From: Clostridium senegalense JC122
GTDB lineage: Bacteria > Bacillota > Clostridia > Clostridiales > Clostridiaceae
NCBI RefSeq assembly: GCF_000285575.1
Contig: NZ_HE611051.1
Coordinates: 401,758-457,467 of the forward strand
Reading direction: 5' to 3'
DNA: 55,710 nt
Below the pieces are notes generated by a model. The model was not told the DNA's origin. It was given only the letters and a program-made list of their open reading frames with translations, and did not search any database. Below are positions 36,354 to 47,430 of this stretch, in pieces. Both the position numbers and the translations under genes were made by a program. Position 1 is the first letter of the stretch, and every line of letters begins with the position of its first letter.

Positions 36354-36788
36354 TTAGTTAATAACTTTAAATTCTGATGATCCAATTTTAATTATATATC
36401 CTTTTTTCAAGGCTATCTTATTGGAGACTGCTCTATCATTCACAAATGTACCATTTGTACTTTTTAGATCTTCTAATATGTACTCACCATTTTTCATGTA
36501 TATTTTTATATGATGAGACGATGCATATTTGTCTTTTAGAACAACAGTATTATCTTCCGCTCTTCCCATTGTAAGTTGTTCATTTAATGGGATAACGGAA
36601 CCTTCTTGTAAATTTGGATTTTGTCCCTGTTTTACAATTTCTAATCCAAATTTAAGTCTACTAGTTTTTCTCGGTTTCTTTTTGCCTTCATTTTTTACAT
36701 CTTTGTACATAATTTTTAGAGCATAAAAAATAATACAATAAATTATTATAACGATTATTATTTTAAATATAAAACTGAAATTAGCCAT
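36354..36788 (-). CDS. Membrane-anchored FHA-domain protein
   Basis: A 144-residue protein with an N-terminal membrane anchor (about residues 5-25) and a C-terminal FHA domain (about 60-140) carrying LTMGRAEDNTVVL, the SSHH phosphopeptide-binding motif in KYASSHHIKIY and LKSTNGTFVNDRAV. FHA domains bind phosphothreonine, so a Ser/Thr kinase (PrkC type, not in this window) is the likely input. ATG at 36788 lies 8 nt after AAGGAG and is preferred over ATG 36794. It is the first gene of the FHA-ftsW-pbp operon. Confidence 0.9.
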   Translation of the reverse strand: MANFSFIFKIIIVIIIYCIIFYALKIMYKDVKNEGKKKPRKTSRLKFGLEIVKQGQNPNLQEGSVIPLNEQLTMGRAEDNTVVLKDKYASSHHIKIYMKNGEYILEDLKSTNGTFVNDRAVSNKIALKKGYIIKIGSSEFKVIN

Positions 36789-36808
36789 AGGCATTACTCC
36801 TTATAGTA

Positions 36809-36839
36809 AATAAAACAACATTTTTAATGCTGTTTTATT
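36809..36839 (-). terminator. Terminator between uvrA and the FHA operon
   Basis: AATAAAACA / TGTTTTATT, 9-bp stem with an inner CATT/AATG extension, 37 nt after the uvrA stop on the minus strand. Confidence 0.65.
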
Positions 36840-36875
36840 CAGTATTTTATTAGTTTTTATTGCTTTTCATGTCAA

Positions 36876-39697
36876 TTATAACATCTTTTTTAAATATTGT
36901 CCTGTATAAGAACTATTACATTTACATATATCCTCTGGACTTCCTGTACATAATATAGTTCCACCTTTTTCTCCACCCTCTGGACCTAAATCTATAATAT
37001 AATCAGAGCACTTTATAACATCTAAATTGTGTTCAATAACAACTACTGTATTCCCACTGTCAACTAATCTTTGTAATATTCCTATTAGTTTATTTACATC
37101 ATCTATATGCAATCCAGTAGTAGGCTCATCTAATATATATAATGTTTTACCTGTACTCCTTTTAGATAATTCATATGCAAGTTTTATTCTTTGCGCTTCT
37201 CCACCAGATAATGTAGTTGAAGGTTGACCTAATCTTATATATCCTAGTCCAACATCCATTAAAGTAGCAAGTTTATTAACTATTCTTGTATGATTTTCAA
37301 AGAACTTAATTGCCTCTTCCACTGTCATTTCCAATATGTCATTTATACTTTTACCTTTATATTTCACTTCTAAAGTTTCTCTATTATATCTTTTTCCCTT
37401 ACAAACTTCACATGGTACATAAACATCTGATAAGAACTGCATCTCTATTTTTATTATTCCATCGCCTTTACATGCCTCACATCTACCACCTTTAACATTA
37501 AAGCTAAATCTTCCTGGTTTATATCCTCTCATCTTAGCTTCTGGAACAGTAGAAAACACTTCCCTTATTAAATCAAAAGTACCTGTATATGTTGCTGGAT
37601 TACTTCTTGGTGTTCTTCCTATTGGACTTTGATCTATATTTATAATTTTATCTATTTGATCATAGCCTCTAATTTCTTTATATAATCCTGGTATTTTTTT
37701 AGAATTATTTAAAATTTTATTTAATCCTTTATATAATATTTCATTAACAAGTGTACTTTTACCTGAACCTGATACACCTGTAACAGATACTAATACTCCT
37801 AATGGAAAGTCTACAGTTACATTTTTTAAATTATTTTGTTTAGCACCAACAACTGTTATCTTTCTATCCTGTGGTTTTCTAAACTCTTTTGGAACTTGAA
37901 CTTTCTTTTTACCACTTAGGTATTGACCTGTTATAGAATTATCACATTTCATTATTTCTTCAATACTTCCTGCAGCTACAATATTTCCACCATGCTCTCC
38001 AGCTTTAGGACCTATATCCACTATAAAATCTGCAGCTTTCATAGTATCTTCATCATGTTCAACTATAACTAATGTATTACCTAAATCTCTTAAATGTTTA
38101 AGTGTTTTTATTAATCTATCATTATCCCTTTGATGAAGTCCTATACTTGGTTCATCAAGTATATATAATACTCCCATTAAACTTGATCCTATTTGAGTTG
38201 CTAATCTTATTCTTTGGGCCTCTCCTCCTGATAAGCTTCCAGAAGAACGTGTTAAGTTTAAATAGTTTAATCCTACATCTATCAAAAATGTTAATCTGCT
38301 TCTTATTTCTTTTAAAATTTGCTCTGCAATAACTTTATTTTTCTCTGATAATTTTAATTCATCTAAGAATTTCAATTCATCGTTTATAGCCATTATGCAA
38401 AATTCAAATATATTTTTTTCTCCTACTGTTACAGATAACGCTTCTTTACTTAAACGTGCACCTTTGCACTTTGGACATGGATTATCACTCATATATTGCT
38501 CTATTTCTCTTTTTATATAATCAGAATTACTCTCAAAGTATCTACGTTTTAAATTATTTATTACTCCTTCATAATCATGATTATATATTCCTGTCCTAAA
38601 TTCTTTAGTATATTCTACTTTTACTCTCTTCCCATTAGTTCCATATAATATTATATCTAAGACTTCTCTTGGTAATTTTTCTATTGGTGTATCTAAAGAA
38701 AATTTATATTCTTTACTAAGAGCCTTTAATATAGAAAATGTCCATGAATCTTCTTTTAAACTACTATCTCCAAATGTGACTATTGCCCCTTCAAGTATGC
38801 TTTTGCTTTTATCAGGAATTATTAGATTTTCATCTATTTCCATCAATGTACCTAGACCATCACATTTATCACACTTTCCAAAAGGAGAATTAAATGAAAA
38901 CATTCTAGGTGACATTTCTCCTATACTAATTCCACATTCTATACAAGCAAAATGTTCACTAAATAATATATCTTCACCATCTATTACATTTACTATAATT
39001 AGACCTTCTCCTAATTTTAAGGCAGTTTCTATAGAATCCGCTAACCTTGATTCTATATCTTCTTTTACAACTAGTCTATCTATAATAACTTCTATAGTAT
39101 GTTTTTTATTTTTTCTAGATTTATTTCTTCTTCTATTAAATCTACTATAGTTCCATCTATTCTAGCTCTCACATAACCATTCTTTTTTATATTTTCTATG
39201 ATTTTTACATGTTCTCCTTTTTTACCTCTAACTATAGGTGCTAGAATTTGTATTTTAGTCCTATGTTCTAAATTCATTATTTGGTCAACCATTTGGTCTA
39301 CAGTTTGTTGAGTTATTACTTTTCCACATTTAGGACAATGAGGAGTTCCAACTCTTGCATATAATAACCTTAAATAATCATATATTTCTGTTATTGTACC
39401 TACTGTAGACCTAGGATTTCTACTTGTAGTTTTTTGATCAATTGATATTGCTGGAGATAAGCCTTCAATATATTCTACATCCGGTTTGTTCATTTGCCCT
39501 AAAAACTGTCTTGCATAAGCAGACAATGACTCAACATAACGCCTTTGACCTTCCGCATACAATGTATCAAATGCTAATGAAGATTTTCCTGATCCTGAAA
39601 GTCCTGTAAATACAACAAACTTATCTCTTGGAATTTCTAAATCAACATTTTTAAGATTATGTACTTTTGCTCCTTTTATAAAAATTTTATCTCTCAT
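36876..39697 (-). pseudogene. uvrA: Excinuclease ABC subunit A, one frameshift
   Basis: UvrA is the damage-recognising ATPase of nucleotide excision repair. The first 201 codons (39697 to about 39110) contain Walker [10 protein letters not shown] and the first zinc module CPKCGK. The frame then shifts in a run of six T (39109-39114); adding one base reads [18 protein letters not shown] and continues to the long second part, which holds the second zinc module, the signature SGGEAQR twice, the second Walker [10 protein letters not shown] and the final LDEPTTGLH region. The corrected protein is about 940 residues, the normal UvrA length. uvrB directly upstream and uvrC are intact. If real, the strain would lack excision repair; a homopolymer error is the simpler reading. 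Confidence 0.92.
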
Positions 39698-39753
39698 TAT
39701 TTTCTCCTCTAATTTTTTAATTTTTCTTCTAGCAGTTTAAAAATTAAAAACTT

Positions 39754-41739
39754 TTACTTATTTATATTATTTTTTAAAATAGTATCTAATTGTTTTATCC
39801 TATCTCTTAATTCAGCGGCACGTTCAAATTGTAAATCCTTAGCAGCTAATTTCATTTCTTCTTCTAATTTTTCTATTTCTTTTGTTATATCAACTTCATT
39901 GTTATCTAATTGTGGACTATATTCAAGAGTTTCTTCTGCAACTGTGGATATTTCTATTATTTCTCTAACATCCTTAATTATTGTTCTTGGTATAATGTTA
40001 TTCTTTTGATTAAATATATTTTGTATTTCTCTTCTTCTTATAGTTTCATCTATAGCCTTTTTCATAGATTTTGTTATCCTATCTCCATACATTATAACCT
40101 TACTTTCAGAATTTCTTGCAGCCCTACCTGTAGTTTGTATTAAAGATGTCTCCGAACGTAGGAATCCTTCTTTATCTGCATCTAATATTGCAACAAGGGC
40201 TACTTCTGGAATATCTAATCCTTCCCTTAAAAGGTTTATTCCAACTAATACATCAAACTCACCCATTCTTAAATCTCTTATTATCTTCATTCTTTCCATA
40301 GTATCAATATCAGAATGTAAATATGTAGTTTTAACACCTAAATCCTTTAAATATTTTGTTAAATCTTCTGCCATTCTTTTAGTTAAAGTAGTTACTAATA
40401 TCCTAAAACCTTTTGAAATTGTTTCTTTAATTTCACCATATAAGTCATCAATTTGCCCTTTTATTGGTCTTACCTCTATTTCTGGATCTAAAAGTCCTGT
40501 AGGTCTTATTATTTGTTCTGCAACCTCTTGTGAATGTTCATTTTCATAAGGACCTGGTGTGGCACTTACAAAAACTACTTGATTAAGTTTTTCTTCAAAC
40601 TCTTCAAATTTTAGAGGTCTATTATCATAAGCTGAAGGAAGTCTAAACCCATACTCTACCAAAGATGTTTTTCTTGACTTATCGCCTCCATACATGGCTC
40701 TAATTTGTGGAAGAGTAACATGACTCTCATCTATAAATAAAAGAAAATCATCTGGAAAGAAGTCCATTAATGTTTGTGGTGGAGTTCCTTTTGCTCTTCC
40801 ATCTAATATTCTAGAATAATTTTCTATTCCTGTACAATACCCAACTTCTCTAATCATTTCTATATCAAAATTAGTTCTTTGTTTTAATCTTTGAGCTTCC
40901 AATAATTTATCCTGATTTTTAAGCTCCTCTAACCTTTCATCAAGCTCCATCTCTATTTGCTCTATTGCTATTTCTAATTTTTCTTTTGAAGTAGCAAAGT
41001 GAGATGCTGGAAATATAGATACATGCTTCATTCCTGAGATTATCTCACCAGTTAGAACGTCAAATTCCCTTATTTTATCTACTTCATCTCCGAAAAATTC
41101 TACTCTAATTCCCTTATTAGTTGATGATACCGGAAATATATCTAGAACATCACCTCTTACTCTAAAAGTTCCTCTAACAAAGTTTATATCATTTCTTTCA
41201 TACTGTATATCAATTAATTTTCTAATTACTTCGTTTCTGTCTTTTTCCATACCTTCTCTTATTGATACAGTAAGTTTTTTATATTCTTCAGGGTTACCTA
41301 AACCATATATGCAAGATACAGAAGCCACAACTATAACATCTTCTCTCTCTAATAAAGAAGCTGTAGCTGAATGTCTTAGTTTATCTATCTCATCATTTAT
41401 ACTAGCATCCTTCTCTATATAAGTATCAGTTTGGGCTACATAAGCTTCTGGCTGATAATAATCATAATAAGAAACAAAATATTCGACAGCATTGTTAGGG
41501 AAAAACTCTTTGAATTCTGAACATAGCTGCGCTGCTAAAGTCTTATTATGAGCTAAAACCAAAGTAGGTTTTTGAACATTTTCTATTATATTTGCCATAG
41601 TAAATGTTTTTCCCGAACCAGTTACACCTAGTAAAGTTTGAAACTTTTTGCTACTTTTTATACCTTTAGCAAGCTTTTCAATAGCTTGAGGTTGATCGCC
41701 CATTGGCTTAAACTTAGAATGTATTTTAAACTCACCCAT
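39754..41739 (-). CDS. uvrB: Excinuclease ABC subunit B
   Basis: A 661-residue UvrB helicase-like protein that verifies damage and hands it to UvrC. Walker [17 protein letters not shown], the beta-hairpin region [21 protein letters not shown], the DEAD-type box [21 protein letters not shown], helicase motifs [17 protein letters not shown] and QTTGRAARN, and a C-terminal UVR motif ([24 protein letters not shown]) are all in place. ATG at 41739 with AGAGGGG upstream. Followed 56 nt later by uvrA, so the two are probably co-transcribed. Confidence 0.97.
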   Translation of the reverse strand: MGEFKIHSKFKPMGDQPQAIEKLAKGIKSSKKFQTLLGVTGSGKTFTMANIIENVQKPTLVLAHNKTLAAQLCSEFKEFFPNNAVEYFVSYYDYYQPEAYVAQTDTYIEKDASINDEIDKLRHSATASLLEREDVIVVASVSCIYGLGNPEEYKKLTVSIREGMEKDRNEVIRKLIDIQYERNDINFVRGTFRVRGDVLDIFPVSSTNKGIRVEFFGDEVDKIREFDVLTGEIISGMKHVSIFPASHFATSKEKLEIAIEQIEMELDERLEELKNQDKLLEAQRLKQRTNFDIEMIREVGYCTGIENYSRILDGRAKGTPPQTLMDFFPDDFLLFIDESHVTLPQIRAMYGGDKSRKTSLVEYGFRLPSAYDNRPLKFEEFEEKLNQVVFVSATPGPYENEHSQEVAEQIIRPTGLLDPEIEVRPIKGQIDDLYGEIKETISKGFRILVTTLTKRMAEDLTKYLKDLGVKTTYLHSDIDTMERMKIIRDLRMGEFDVLVGINLLREGLDIPEVALVAILDADKEGFLRSETSLIQTTGRAARNSESKVIMYGDRITKSMKKAIDETIRRREIQNIFNQKNNIIPRTIIKDVREIIEISTVAEETLEYSPQLDNNEVDITKEIEKLEEEMKLAAKDLQFERAAELRDRIKQLDTILKNNINK

Positions 41740-41777
41740 ATAGATACCCCTCTCTTTACTCTAATTAGTTTTCTATA

Positions 41778-43060
41778 TTAATTGTCAGATTTATCTCTTT
41801 CCTTAATCTTTCTTAATATATCTTCAAAAGTATTTTCAATTTTTAAGACCTTACTTTTATTTGGTACAATCCTTGGAACTATTACTATTCCAGGTCTTAC
41901 TTTTTTTTCAATAGTTTCATTTATAAACAATTTTTCTGTTCCCCTTTTTATTTCCATATAAAGATTATTTGGAACTTGCTCCATAAATTTAAAAATAAAT
42001 TCATCATCATTCATATCAAAATTGTTTATATTTAAAATTATATCTTTTGACTTTAATCCTATTTTTTCACCAAAAGAATCTTTAGCAACATCTAAAATCA
42101 TAATTCCCTCATTGTCACTAATATATATAGGTTCTCCATTAATCTCTCTTTTCCTTTGAATTTTCATCATTAATTCATGAGCTATTGGCATGAATAACAC
42201 TAATAAAAATTTAGCTATAATACCTGTTTTTGCAACAGGCGCTAATATTATTAATATTAATCCATATAAAGATATATATAACCCTGATATTAATGTCTTT
42301 TTTTCTTTTGTTTTTGTAAAAGTAACTGATGTATAACCAACTACAGTATATAATGGAAGTGCTGCTAGTACTATTGTTTCAAATAAAATTTTATTTTCTT
42401 TATGATTTAATAAAGGCCACCAAACTGGAGCATTAATAGCATCACCTGTAATACCATGGTTATTTGCTATAGCCATAAGTAAAACTACTGGAAGAGCCCA
42501 TAATCTTTTAAAGGCAAAACCACCTACAATTTTATTATCCCTACTTCCAAAAATAGGTATAGCACCTCTTTTTCCATCAACCATAACTAAAATACCTTCT
42601 ACAAAATGCATGATACCAATCAATGCCACTAAGTTAATTATATCTACTACAAAAATATTAATTTCTGGTTTATTCATAAGTTCTGCTATCAATGAAAATA
42701 TCAATGAAAATAGACCCAAAATAGCACCTGAATAAGAAAGGCATATAAACCTAGGATTAACCATCATTAAAATTATTGATATTATAAATATAATATATAC
42801 ATTGGACTGTGCATCAAAATTAATACCTAAAAAAGTTATAAGTATACTAGCTAATGTCCCTCCAAATATTCCTATAACAATTTGAGATATTGTCAACTCA
42901 AAAGCAGAAACATTTTTTTGTCCCATCACCATATATTCAATTTTGTTATTTTTTTATTCTTTAAATAGAAAATAACTCCAATTAATATTAAAAACATTGA
43001 ATATGTAGGATTTACAAGTATAGATGCTACTTGAGTTAACGTGTATTTTAAAAGTTCCAT
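41778..43060 (-). pseudogene. Multi-spanning membrane protein with C-terminal PDZ domain, one frameshift
   Basis: ATG at 43060 behind GGGGGA begins MELLKYTLTQVASILVNPTY and one membrane helix, then the frame ends after LKNKKITKLNIW near 42943. The rest (MGQKNVSAFELTISQIVIG onwards to 41778) is in another frame. The break is in a run of seven T (plus strand, 42949-42955). Corrected, the protein is about 427 residues with some eight to ten membrane helices, then a PDZ-like domain (about 320-395, DSFGEKIGLKSKDIILNINN). It lies between the CtpA protease gene, which also has a PDZ domain, and uvrB. Function unknown; a scaffold or protease partner is a guess. Confidence 0.72.
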
Positions 43061-43366
43061 AATAAAAATCCCCCTAATCATGTTGTAAATTTACAATTGT
43101 CACTATAATTATATTAATATATCATAAATATTTGATAAAACAAATAATTGTTCAATAATCTTTATTAATTATAACTTATATTTTTATTTTTAGTGTAAGT
43201 AATTTTAAAATTATCTTTTTAAAAACTTTCCAAATCAAAAATAATATATAAAAATAACCAGTTAAATTAGTGAGTATTTTCATAATATATAGAAAGGTTA
43301 TAAAATAAGCCTTTCTATATATTATATTTTAAAATCATCTCATCATTAACTAGTTATTCGTATAAA
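43061..43366. other. Gap between the PDZ gene and ctpA
   Basis: AT-rich and without genes apart from the ctpA terminator at 43284-43323. The PDZ-gene promoter should lie here. Confidence 0.5.
43284..43323 (-). terminator. Terminator of the ctpA gene
   Basis: AATATATAGAAAGG / CCTTTCTATATATT, 14-bp perfect stem with a 12-nt loop, about 45 nt after the stop codon. T-tract is weak. Confidence 0.7.
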
Positions 43367-44635
43367 CTATTTTATTTTTTCTCTTGCTATTTCTAAGGCT
43401 TTTTTAAGTTGTGGATCATTCTCTCTAGAATAAGCTTTTTCCTTTAATTCATCCGGATATTTAACATTAACATCTGGCTCTATTCCCACTCCATGAATAT
43501 TTTTTCCATTCGGAGTAAAATATTTAGAAATAGTAACTTTTAAAGCAGTACCATCTCCAAATCCATCTTGATCTCTGTAAAATGTAGTTTGAACTACACC
43601 TTTACCAAAAGTTTTCTCACCTACAATTGTTGCAACACCATAATCTTTAAGTGCTCCTATAAATATTTCTGATGCACTAGCACTATTTCCATCGCATAAT
43701 ACAGTAACAGGAACTCCTATACTGTTTCCACCTACTGAATTATAATCTTTTCTATTTCCATTTTTATCTTCAGTGTACACTATTGTTTTTCCTTGTTCTA
43801 CAAACTGTGAACTCATTTCAACTGTTTGGTCTAAAAGACCACCTGGGTTTTCCCTTAAATCTATTACTAAACTTTTCATACCATCTTTTGATAGATTTGC
43901 TAAAGCATTTTCAAAGTTTTTAGCTGTATGCTCATCAAACATAGATACTTGTATATATCCTATTTTATCTTCCATCATTTCATAATTTACAGTAACTAAA
44001 TCTATTTGTTTTCTAACAACATCTATGTTCATCTGTTCTTCTGCTCTAGAAACAATTAATTTTACAGTTTCCCCCTCTTTACCTTTCATCATAGAGGTTG
44101 CTTTATCTACTTCATTACCTGTTACTGGCGTATCATTTACTGACATTATAATATCACCAGCCATAACACCTGCTTCTTTAGCAGGAGAATTTTCAAATGT
44201 TGATACTACAACTATATTATTATCTTTAACCCCTATTTGTATCCCTAATCCAACATAACTTCCTCCAGTTTGAGTTGTAAACTCAGTAAACTCTTTTTGA
44301 TTCATATATGTTGTATATGGATCACCAAGTGCAGCAGCCATACCTTTAGCGGCACCCTCTATTAAATTATCTTGATTTATATCCCCTATATAATATTTAT
44401 CTATTTTATCTTTAATTGTATATAATTTTTCAAAAGCTAATACATTTTGAAAAGTTTTTTGACTTACTACCACTTTTCCATTAGGTAATCTAACTGAAAC
44501 CATTGTAACTACAAATGCAGTAATTATATTAGTTAGAATTAATAATAACACCGTATATGTAATGGATTTACTTCGCCTATTACTTTTTTTATTATTTCCC
44601 CCTATGTGAGCTAAATCTTTCTTTTCATCACTCAT
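43367..44635 (-). CDS. Carboxy-terminal processing protease (S41, CtpA-like)
   Basis: A 422-residue membrane-anchored serine protease. The N-terminal helix is at about 25-50 (TYTVLLLILTNIITAFVVTM), the PDZ domain at about 110-195 (GGSYVGLGIQIG, AGVMAGDIIMSVNDTPVTG) and the S41 protease domain at about 210-410, with the catalytic Ser in GNSASASEIFIGALKDY and Lys in VGEKTFGKGVVQT. Members trim or degrade secreted and membrane proteins from the C-terminus. ATG at 44635 lies 8 nt after AAGGAG; the GTG at 44644 is inside that spacing. Downstream of ftsEX in the same direction with a terminator between. Confidence 0.93.
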   Translation of the reverse strand: MSDEKKDLAHIGGNNKKSNRRSKSITYTVLLLILTNIITAFVVTMVSVRLPNGKVVVSQKTFQNVLAFEKLYTIKDKIDKYYIGDINQDNLIEGAAKGMAAALGDPYTTYMNQKEFTEFTTQTGGSYVGLGIQIGVKDNNIVVVSTFENSPAKEAGVMAGDIIMSVNDTPVTGNEVDKATSMMKGKEGETVKLIVSRAEEQMNIDVVRKQIDLVTVNYEMMEDKIGYIQVSMFDEHTAKNFENALANLSKDGMKSLVIDLRENPGGLLDQTVEMSSQFVEQGKTIVYTEDKNGNRKDYNSVGGNSIGVPVTVLCDGNSASASEIFIGALKDYGVATIVGEKTFGKGVVQTTFYRDQDGFGDGTALKVTISKYFTPNGKNIHGVGIEPDVNVKYPDELKEKAYSRENDPQLKKALEIAREKIK

Positions 44636-44807
44636 TTTCTTCACTCCTTAAATTCACATATATATATTATTTATGTAAATACTTAATAATTATAACATCT
44701 TTTTATTAATCTTTACATTATATATATTTTCTACTACTTATTTTTAAAGTACTAGTATAGTATATGTTTTAAATAGAAAATAATTTATTATTATCTATTT
44801 ATTTATA

Positions 44808-44840
44808 AAAAAAGTGCTATCTTTAATAAGACAGCACCTT
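44808..44840 (-). terminator. Terminator of ftsEX
   Basis: On the minus strand GTGCTGTCTT and AGATAGCAC form a stem with one bulge, followed by TTTTTTT, about 18 nt after the ftsX stop codon. Confidence 0.85.
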
Positions 44841-44857
44841 TAAACTAAAATTTCAAA

Positions 44858-45748
44858 CTAAACTTTTAGGAATTTTCTCATAGACAATATACTTCCTATA
44901 GAACCTATTAAAATTCCCCCTAATATAAATTCCCATATTAGAACTTTAAATATATAACTACTTGATATAAGTGAAAATCCTAAAAATGCATTAGCGGATT
45001 TTGATTGTAATAAAGCATACGCACAAAATACAATTAAAATTGATAATAATGCTCCTATTACACCGAGTATTACACCTTCTATTATAAATGGCCATCTTAT
45101 AAACCAATCAGTTGCTCCTACATATTTCATTATTCCAATTTCACGTTTTCTAGAAAACACTGTTATTTTTATAGTATTTCCTATAAGGAATAATGACACT
45201 AATATAAACACAACAGAACCAATTAAACCCGCTATAGTAACTGAATTAGTTATCTTAGTTACTTGACTTATTAAATCTCTAGCATCTTTAACTTTTTCTA
45301 TTCCAGAAAGACCATCAATTTTTTTTACAACATTATCTATAGATTCTGGATTTTTAACTCTAACTATGTATGAACTTGGAAATGGATTTTTCTTGTCAAA
45401 TCCAGCCATTAAAGATTTTTCTGTATCATCTAATTGATTTTTTACATTGTCTAAAGCTTGATCTTTACTTTCAAGTCTTACTTCTACTACACCAGGTGTA
45501 GCTTTCAAAGTTTTTTCAAGCTTTTCTAGTTCTTCTTTTTTTATATCATCTTTTAAGTAAACTCTAGCTTCTACTTTAGAACCTAATTCATCTACAGCTT
45601 TATTTACATTTACTATTACAAGAGATACTATACCAAATATAAAAAATGTAGCTGCAACAGTGGCAACGGATGCCATACTTAATGTTTTGTTTCTAACAAT
45701 ACTTTTAAATGAGTCTTTAAAAAAATATTTAACTGAATCAAATTTCAT
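44858..45748 (-). CDS. ftsX: Cell division permease-like protein FtsX
   Basis: A 296-residue FtsX with four membrane helices: one near the N-terminus (about 22-45), an extracellular domain (about 50-165) and three helices in the C-terminal half, with the hallmark KREIGIMKYVGATDWFIRWPF. FtsX works with FtsE to switch on a wall hydrolase at division or, in Bacillus, during sporulation and elongation (CwlO). The start ATG 45748 overlaps the ftsE end by 11 nt; a longer frame to 45772 is less likely because it overlaps more and begins in a polar stretch. Confidence 0.93.
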   Translation of the reverse strand: MKFDSVKYFFKDSFKSIVRNKTLSMASVATVAATFFIFGIVSLVIVNVNKAVDELGSKVEARVYLKDDIKKEELEKLEKTLKATPGVVEVRLESKDQALDNVKNQLDDTEKSLMAGFDKKNPFPSSYIVRVKNPESIDNVVKKIDGLSGIEKVKDARDLISQVTKITNSVTIAGLIGSVVFILVSLFLIGNTIKITVFSRKREIGIMKYVGATDWFIRWPFIIEGVILGVIGALLSILIVFCAYALLQSKSANAFLGFSLISSSYIFKVLIWEFILGGILIGSIGSILSMRKFLKV

Positions 45749-46424
45749 ATCCGTATTTACCCCTTTCCTCATCTCTTGCTACAGTTCCTTTTTCTATAGC
45801 TATAACTCTTTTTTTCATTGTATCAACGATATCTTTAGCATGAGTAGCCATAACAACTGTAGTTCCTGCTCTATTTATATCACTTATAATATCCATTATT
45901 TCTAATGAAGTCTCAGGATCTAAGTTTCCAGTAGGCTCGTCCGCAATTAAAAGTGCCGGACTATTAACAATAGCTCTAGCTATTGATATTCTTTGTTGTT
46001 CTCCCCCAGATAACTCATTTGGGAATGATTTATATTTTTTAGAAAGTCCTACCATAGATAACACTAGTGGTACTTTTTTATGTATTTCTTTATCAGATGC
46101 ACCTATAACTCTTAATGCAAATGCAACATTCTCATAAACATTTAAAGTTGGTATTAGTCTAAAATCTTGGAAAACAACCCCTATCTTTCTTCTATAAAAA
46201 GGAATCTGTTTATGCGTTACTTCATTCAAATCAGTACCATCTACTATTACTGATCCTGCAGTAGGGTCAACTTCCTTTAATAGCATTTTTATAAAAGTTG
46301 ATTTTCCTGATCCACTTGGTCCTACCAAGAAAACAAACTCACCTTTATTAATTTCTATATTTAAATTTGATAATGCTAAAACATTATTGTTATACACTTT
46401 CGTAACATTTTTAAATTCTATCAT
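45738..46424 (-). CDS. ftsE: Cell division ATP-binding protein FtsE
   Basis: A 228-residue FtsE ABC ATPase. Walker A is GPSGSGKSTFIKML (about residue 34), the Q-loop GVVFQDFRLIPTLNVYENVAFAL, signature ELSGGEQQRISIARA, Walker B LLIADEPTGNLDPET and the switch His in MATHAKD. These match FtsE closely. Coupled to ftsX by an 11-nt overlap. The ribosome binding site is weak by eye (AGGA very close to the ATG). Confidence 0.95.
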   Translation of the reverse strand: MIEFKNVTKVYNNNVLALSNLNIEINKGEFVFLVGPSGSGKSTFIKMLLKEVDPTAGSVIVDGTDLNEVTHKQIPFYRRKIGVVFQDFRLIPTLNVYENVAFALRVIGASDKEIHKKVPLVLSMVGLSKKYKSFPNELSGGEQQRISIARAIVNSPALLIADEPTGNLDPETSLEIMDIISDINRAGTTVVMATHAKDIVDTMKKRVIAIEKGTVARDEERGKYGYEI

Positions 46425-46560
46425 TTCCTAGTCTTCACACTCCTATCTTAATGAAAATAACAATCATTGGACTTTTATTCACTTCATTATAGCACAACTT
46501 TCTATTATATTGTTTAATAATAGAAAAAATTTTATCGAATTGCAATAGAAATCGGAAAAA

Positions 46561-46598
46561 AAATAGTGGCAAATATGTAAATCATATTCCACTATTTA
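46561..46598 (-). terminator. Terminator of the small membrane protein gene
   Basis: AAATAGTGG-AAATATG / CATATT-CCACTATTT stem followed by T8 on the minus strand, right after the stop codon at 46607. Confidence 0.9.
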
Positions 46599-46606
46599 TA
46601 TATCCT

Positions 46607-46990
46607 TTATACCTTATGCATTATTACATCTAATATTAATGAATAACTTAACACATATACACTTGTAGACAATATAGCTCCTATTAGGTTAAACTTTCCA
46701 TAATACTTACGCCATTCATTTTGATGATTTAACGGCCCCATAGTACTTGGTTTCATAAAAGCAATTCCTGATATGGCTAGTCCAAAACACGAACACCAAA
46801 TTCCAGTAAACATAATAAATTTAACTACTTCATTAAGTGATAGCTGTGTCTCTCCTAATAAACAATATAATACCCCAATTACAGCTCCTAATATAGTCAT
46901 AATTAAATAAACTATAATCGATATCTTAAAACTTCTAAAAAGATCTTTAAGTATTAATCTTGTTTTTGATAATTTATTTTCATAATTCAT
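46607..46990 (-). CDS. Small four-helix membrane protein, unknown
   Basis: A 127-residue protein with about four hydrophobic helices (about 22-47, 56-80, 98-122, with a short amphipathic start) and basic N-terminal residues (NKLSKTRLILKDLF). I do not recognise a family with confidence; the size and topology recall DUF3021-type proteins, but no defining motif is seen. The start ATG 46990 follows GGGGGGAC. Single-gene unit with strong terminator and a 440-nt upstream gap. Confidence 0.7.
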   Translation of the reverse strand: MNYENKLSKTRLILKDLFRSFKISIIVYLIMTILGAVIGVLYCLLGETQLSLNEVVKFIMFTGIWCSCFGLAISGIAFMKPSTMGPLNHQNEWRKYYGKFNLIGAILSTSVYVLSYSLILDVIMHKV

Positions 46991-47430
46991 CGTAGTCCCC
47001 CCAAATTGTAATTTACTGTTAATATATAAATAATTTTATCATAAATTGATAAATAAGAACCCAAAATTCAAACTTTTGTTTCACTATAAGGTTCCAAATT
47101 AAATTTTAAACTTATTCATTTATCAAATGAGAAAACTCAAATTAATATTTTATCAATAACTAACAGATTATTTTAGTTAAAAGTTATGGTTATTACTAAT
47201 CACTTCGTTCCTAGTAATTCTCAACTTACCTTTTTTTATAATTTTAAGTTATTTTATCATATTGTTTTGTAAAAGTCATTATTTTCTGTTAATTGAATAG
47301 TAATTTAACTTAATATATTAAAATTTTTCATCTTATAACCTTTATCCTTTAAAGTAATAAAATATTATTATAGAATATTATTATATTTTTATATTACCTT
47401 AAAATATTTATAATAAGGAGAATAACATTT
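46991..47430. other. 440-nt divergent intergenic region
   Basis: Between a minus-strand membrane gene and a plus-strand YdcF-like gene. It contains one palindromic element (47181-47227) and otherwise AT-rich DNA without ORFs or a known riboswitch. Confidence 0.6.
47181..47227. repeat. Imperfect palindromic intergenic element
   Basis: ATTACTA / TAGTAAT flanked by AAGTT / AACTT, loop containing CACTTCGTTCC, overall 47 nt. It is less AT-rich than its surroundings and looks like a member of a dispersed palindromic repeat family. Only one copy is in this window, so repetition cannot be shown here. Confidence 0.4.

Noticed and set aside
42933-43060. Separate 38-residue membrane peptide before the PDZ gene
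   Set aside because: Its sequence joins smoothly to the PDZ protein with one base added in a T7 run, and the downstream part lacks its own ribosome binding site.
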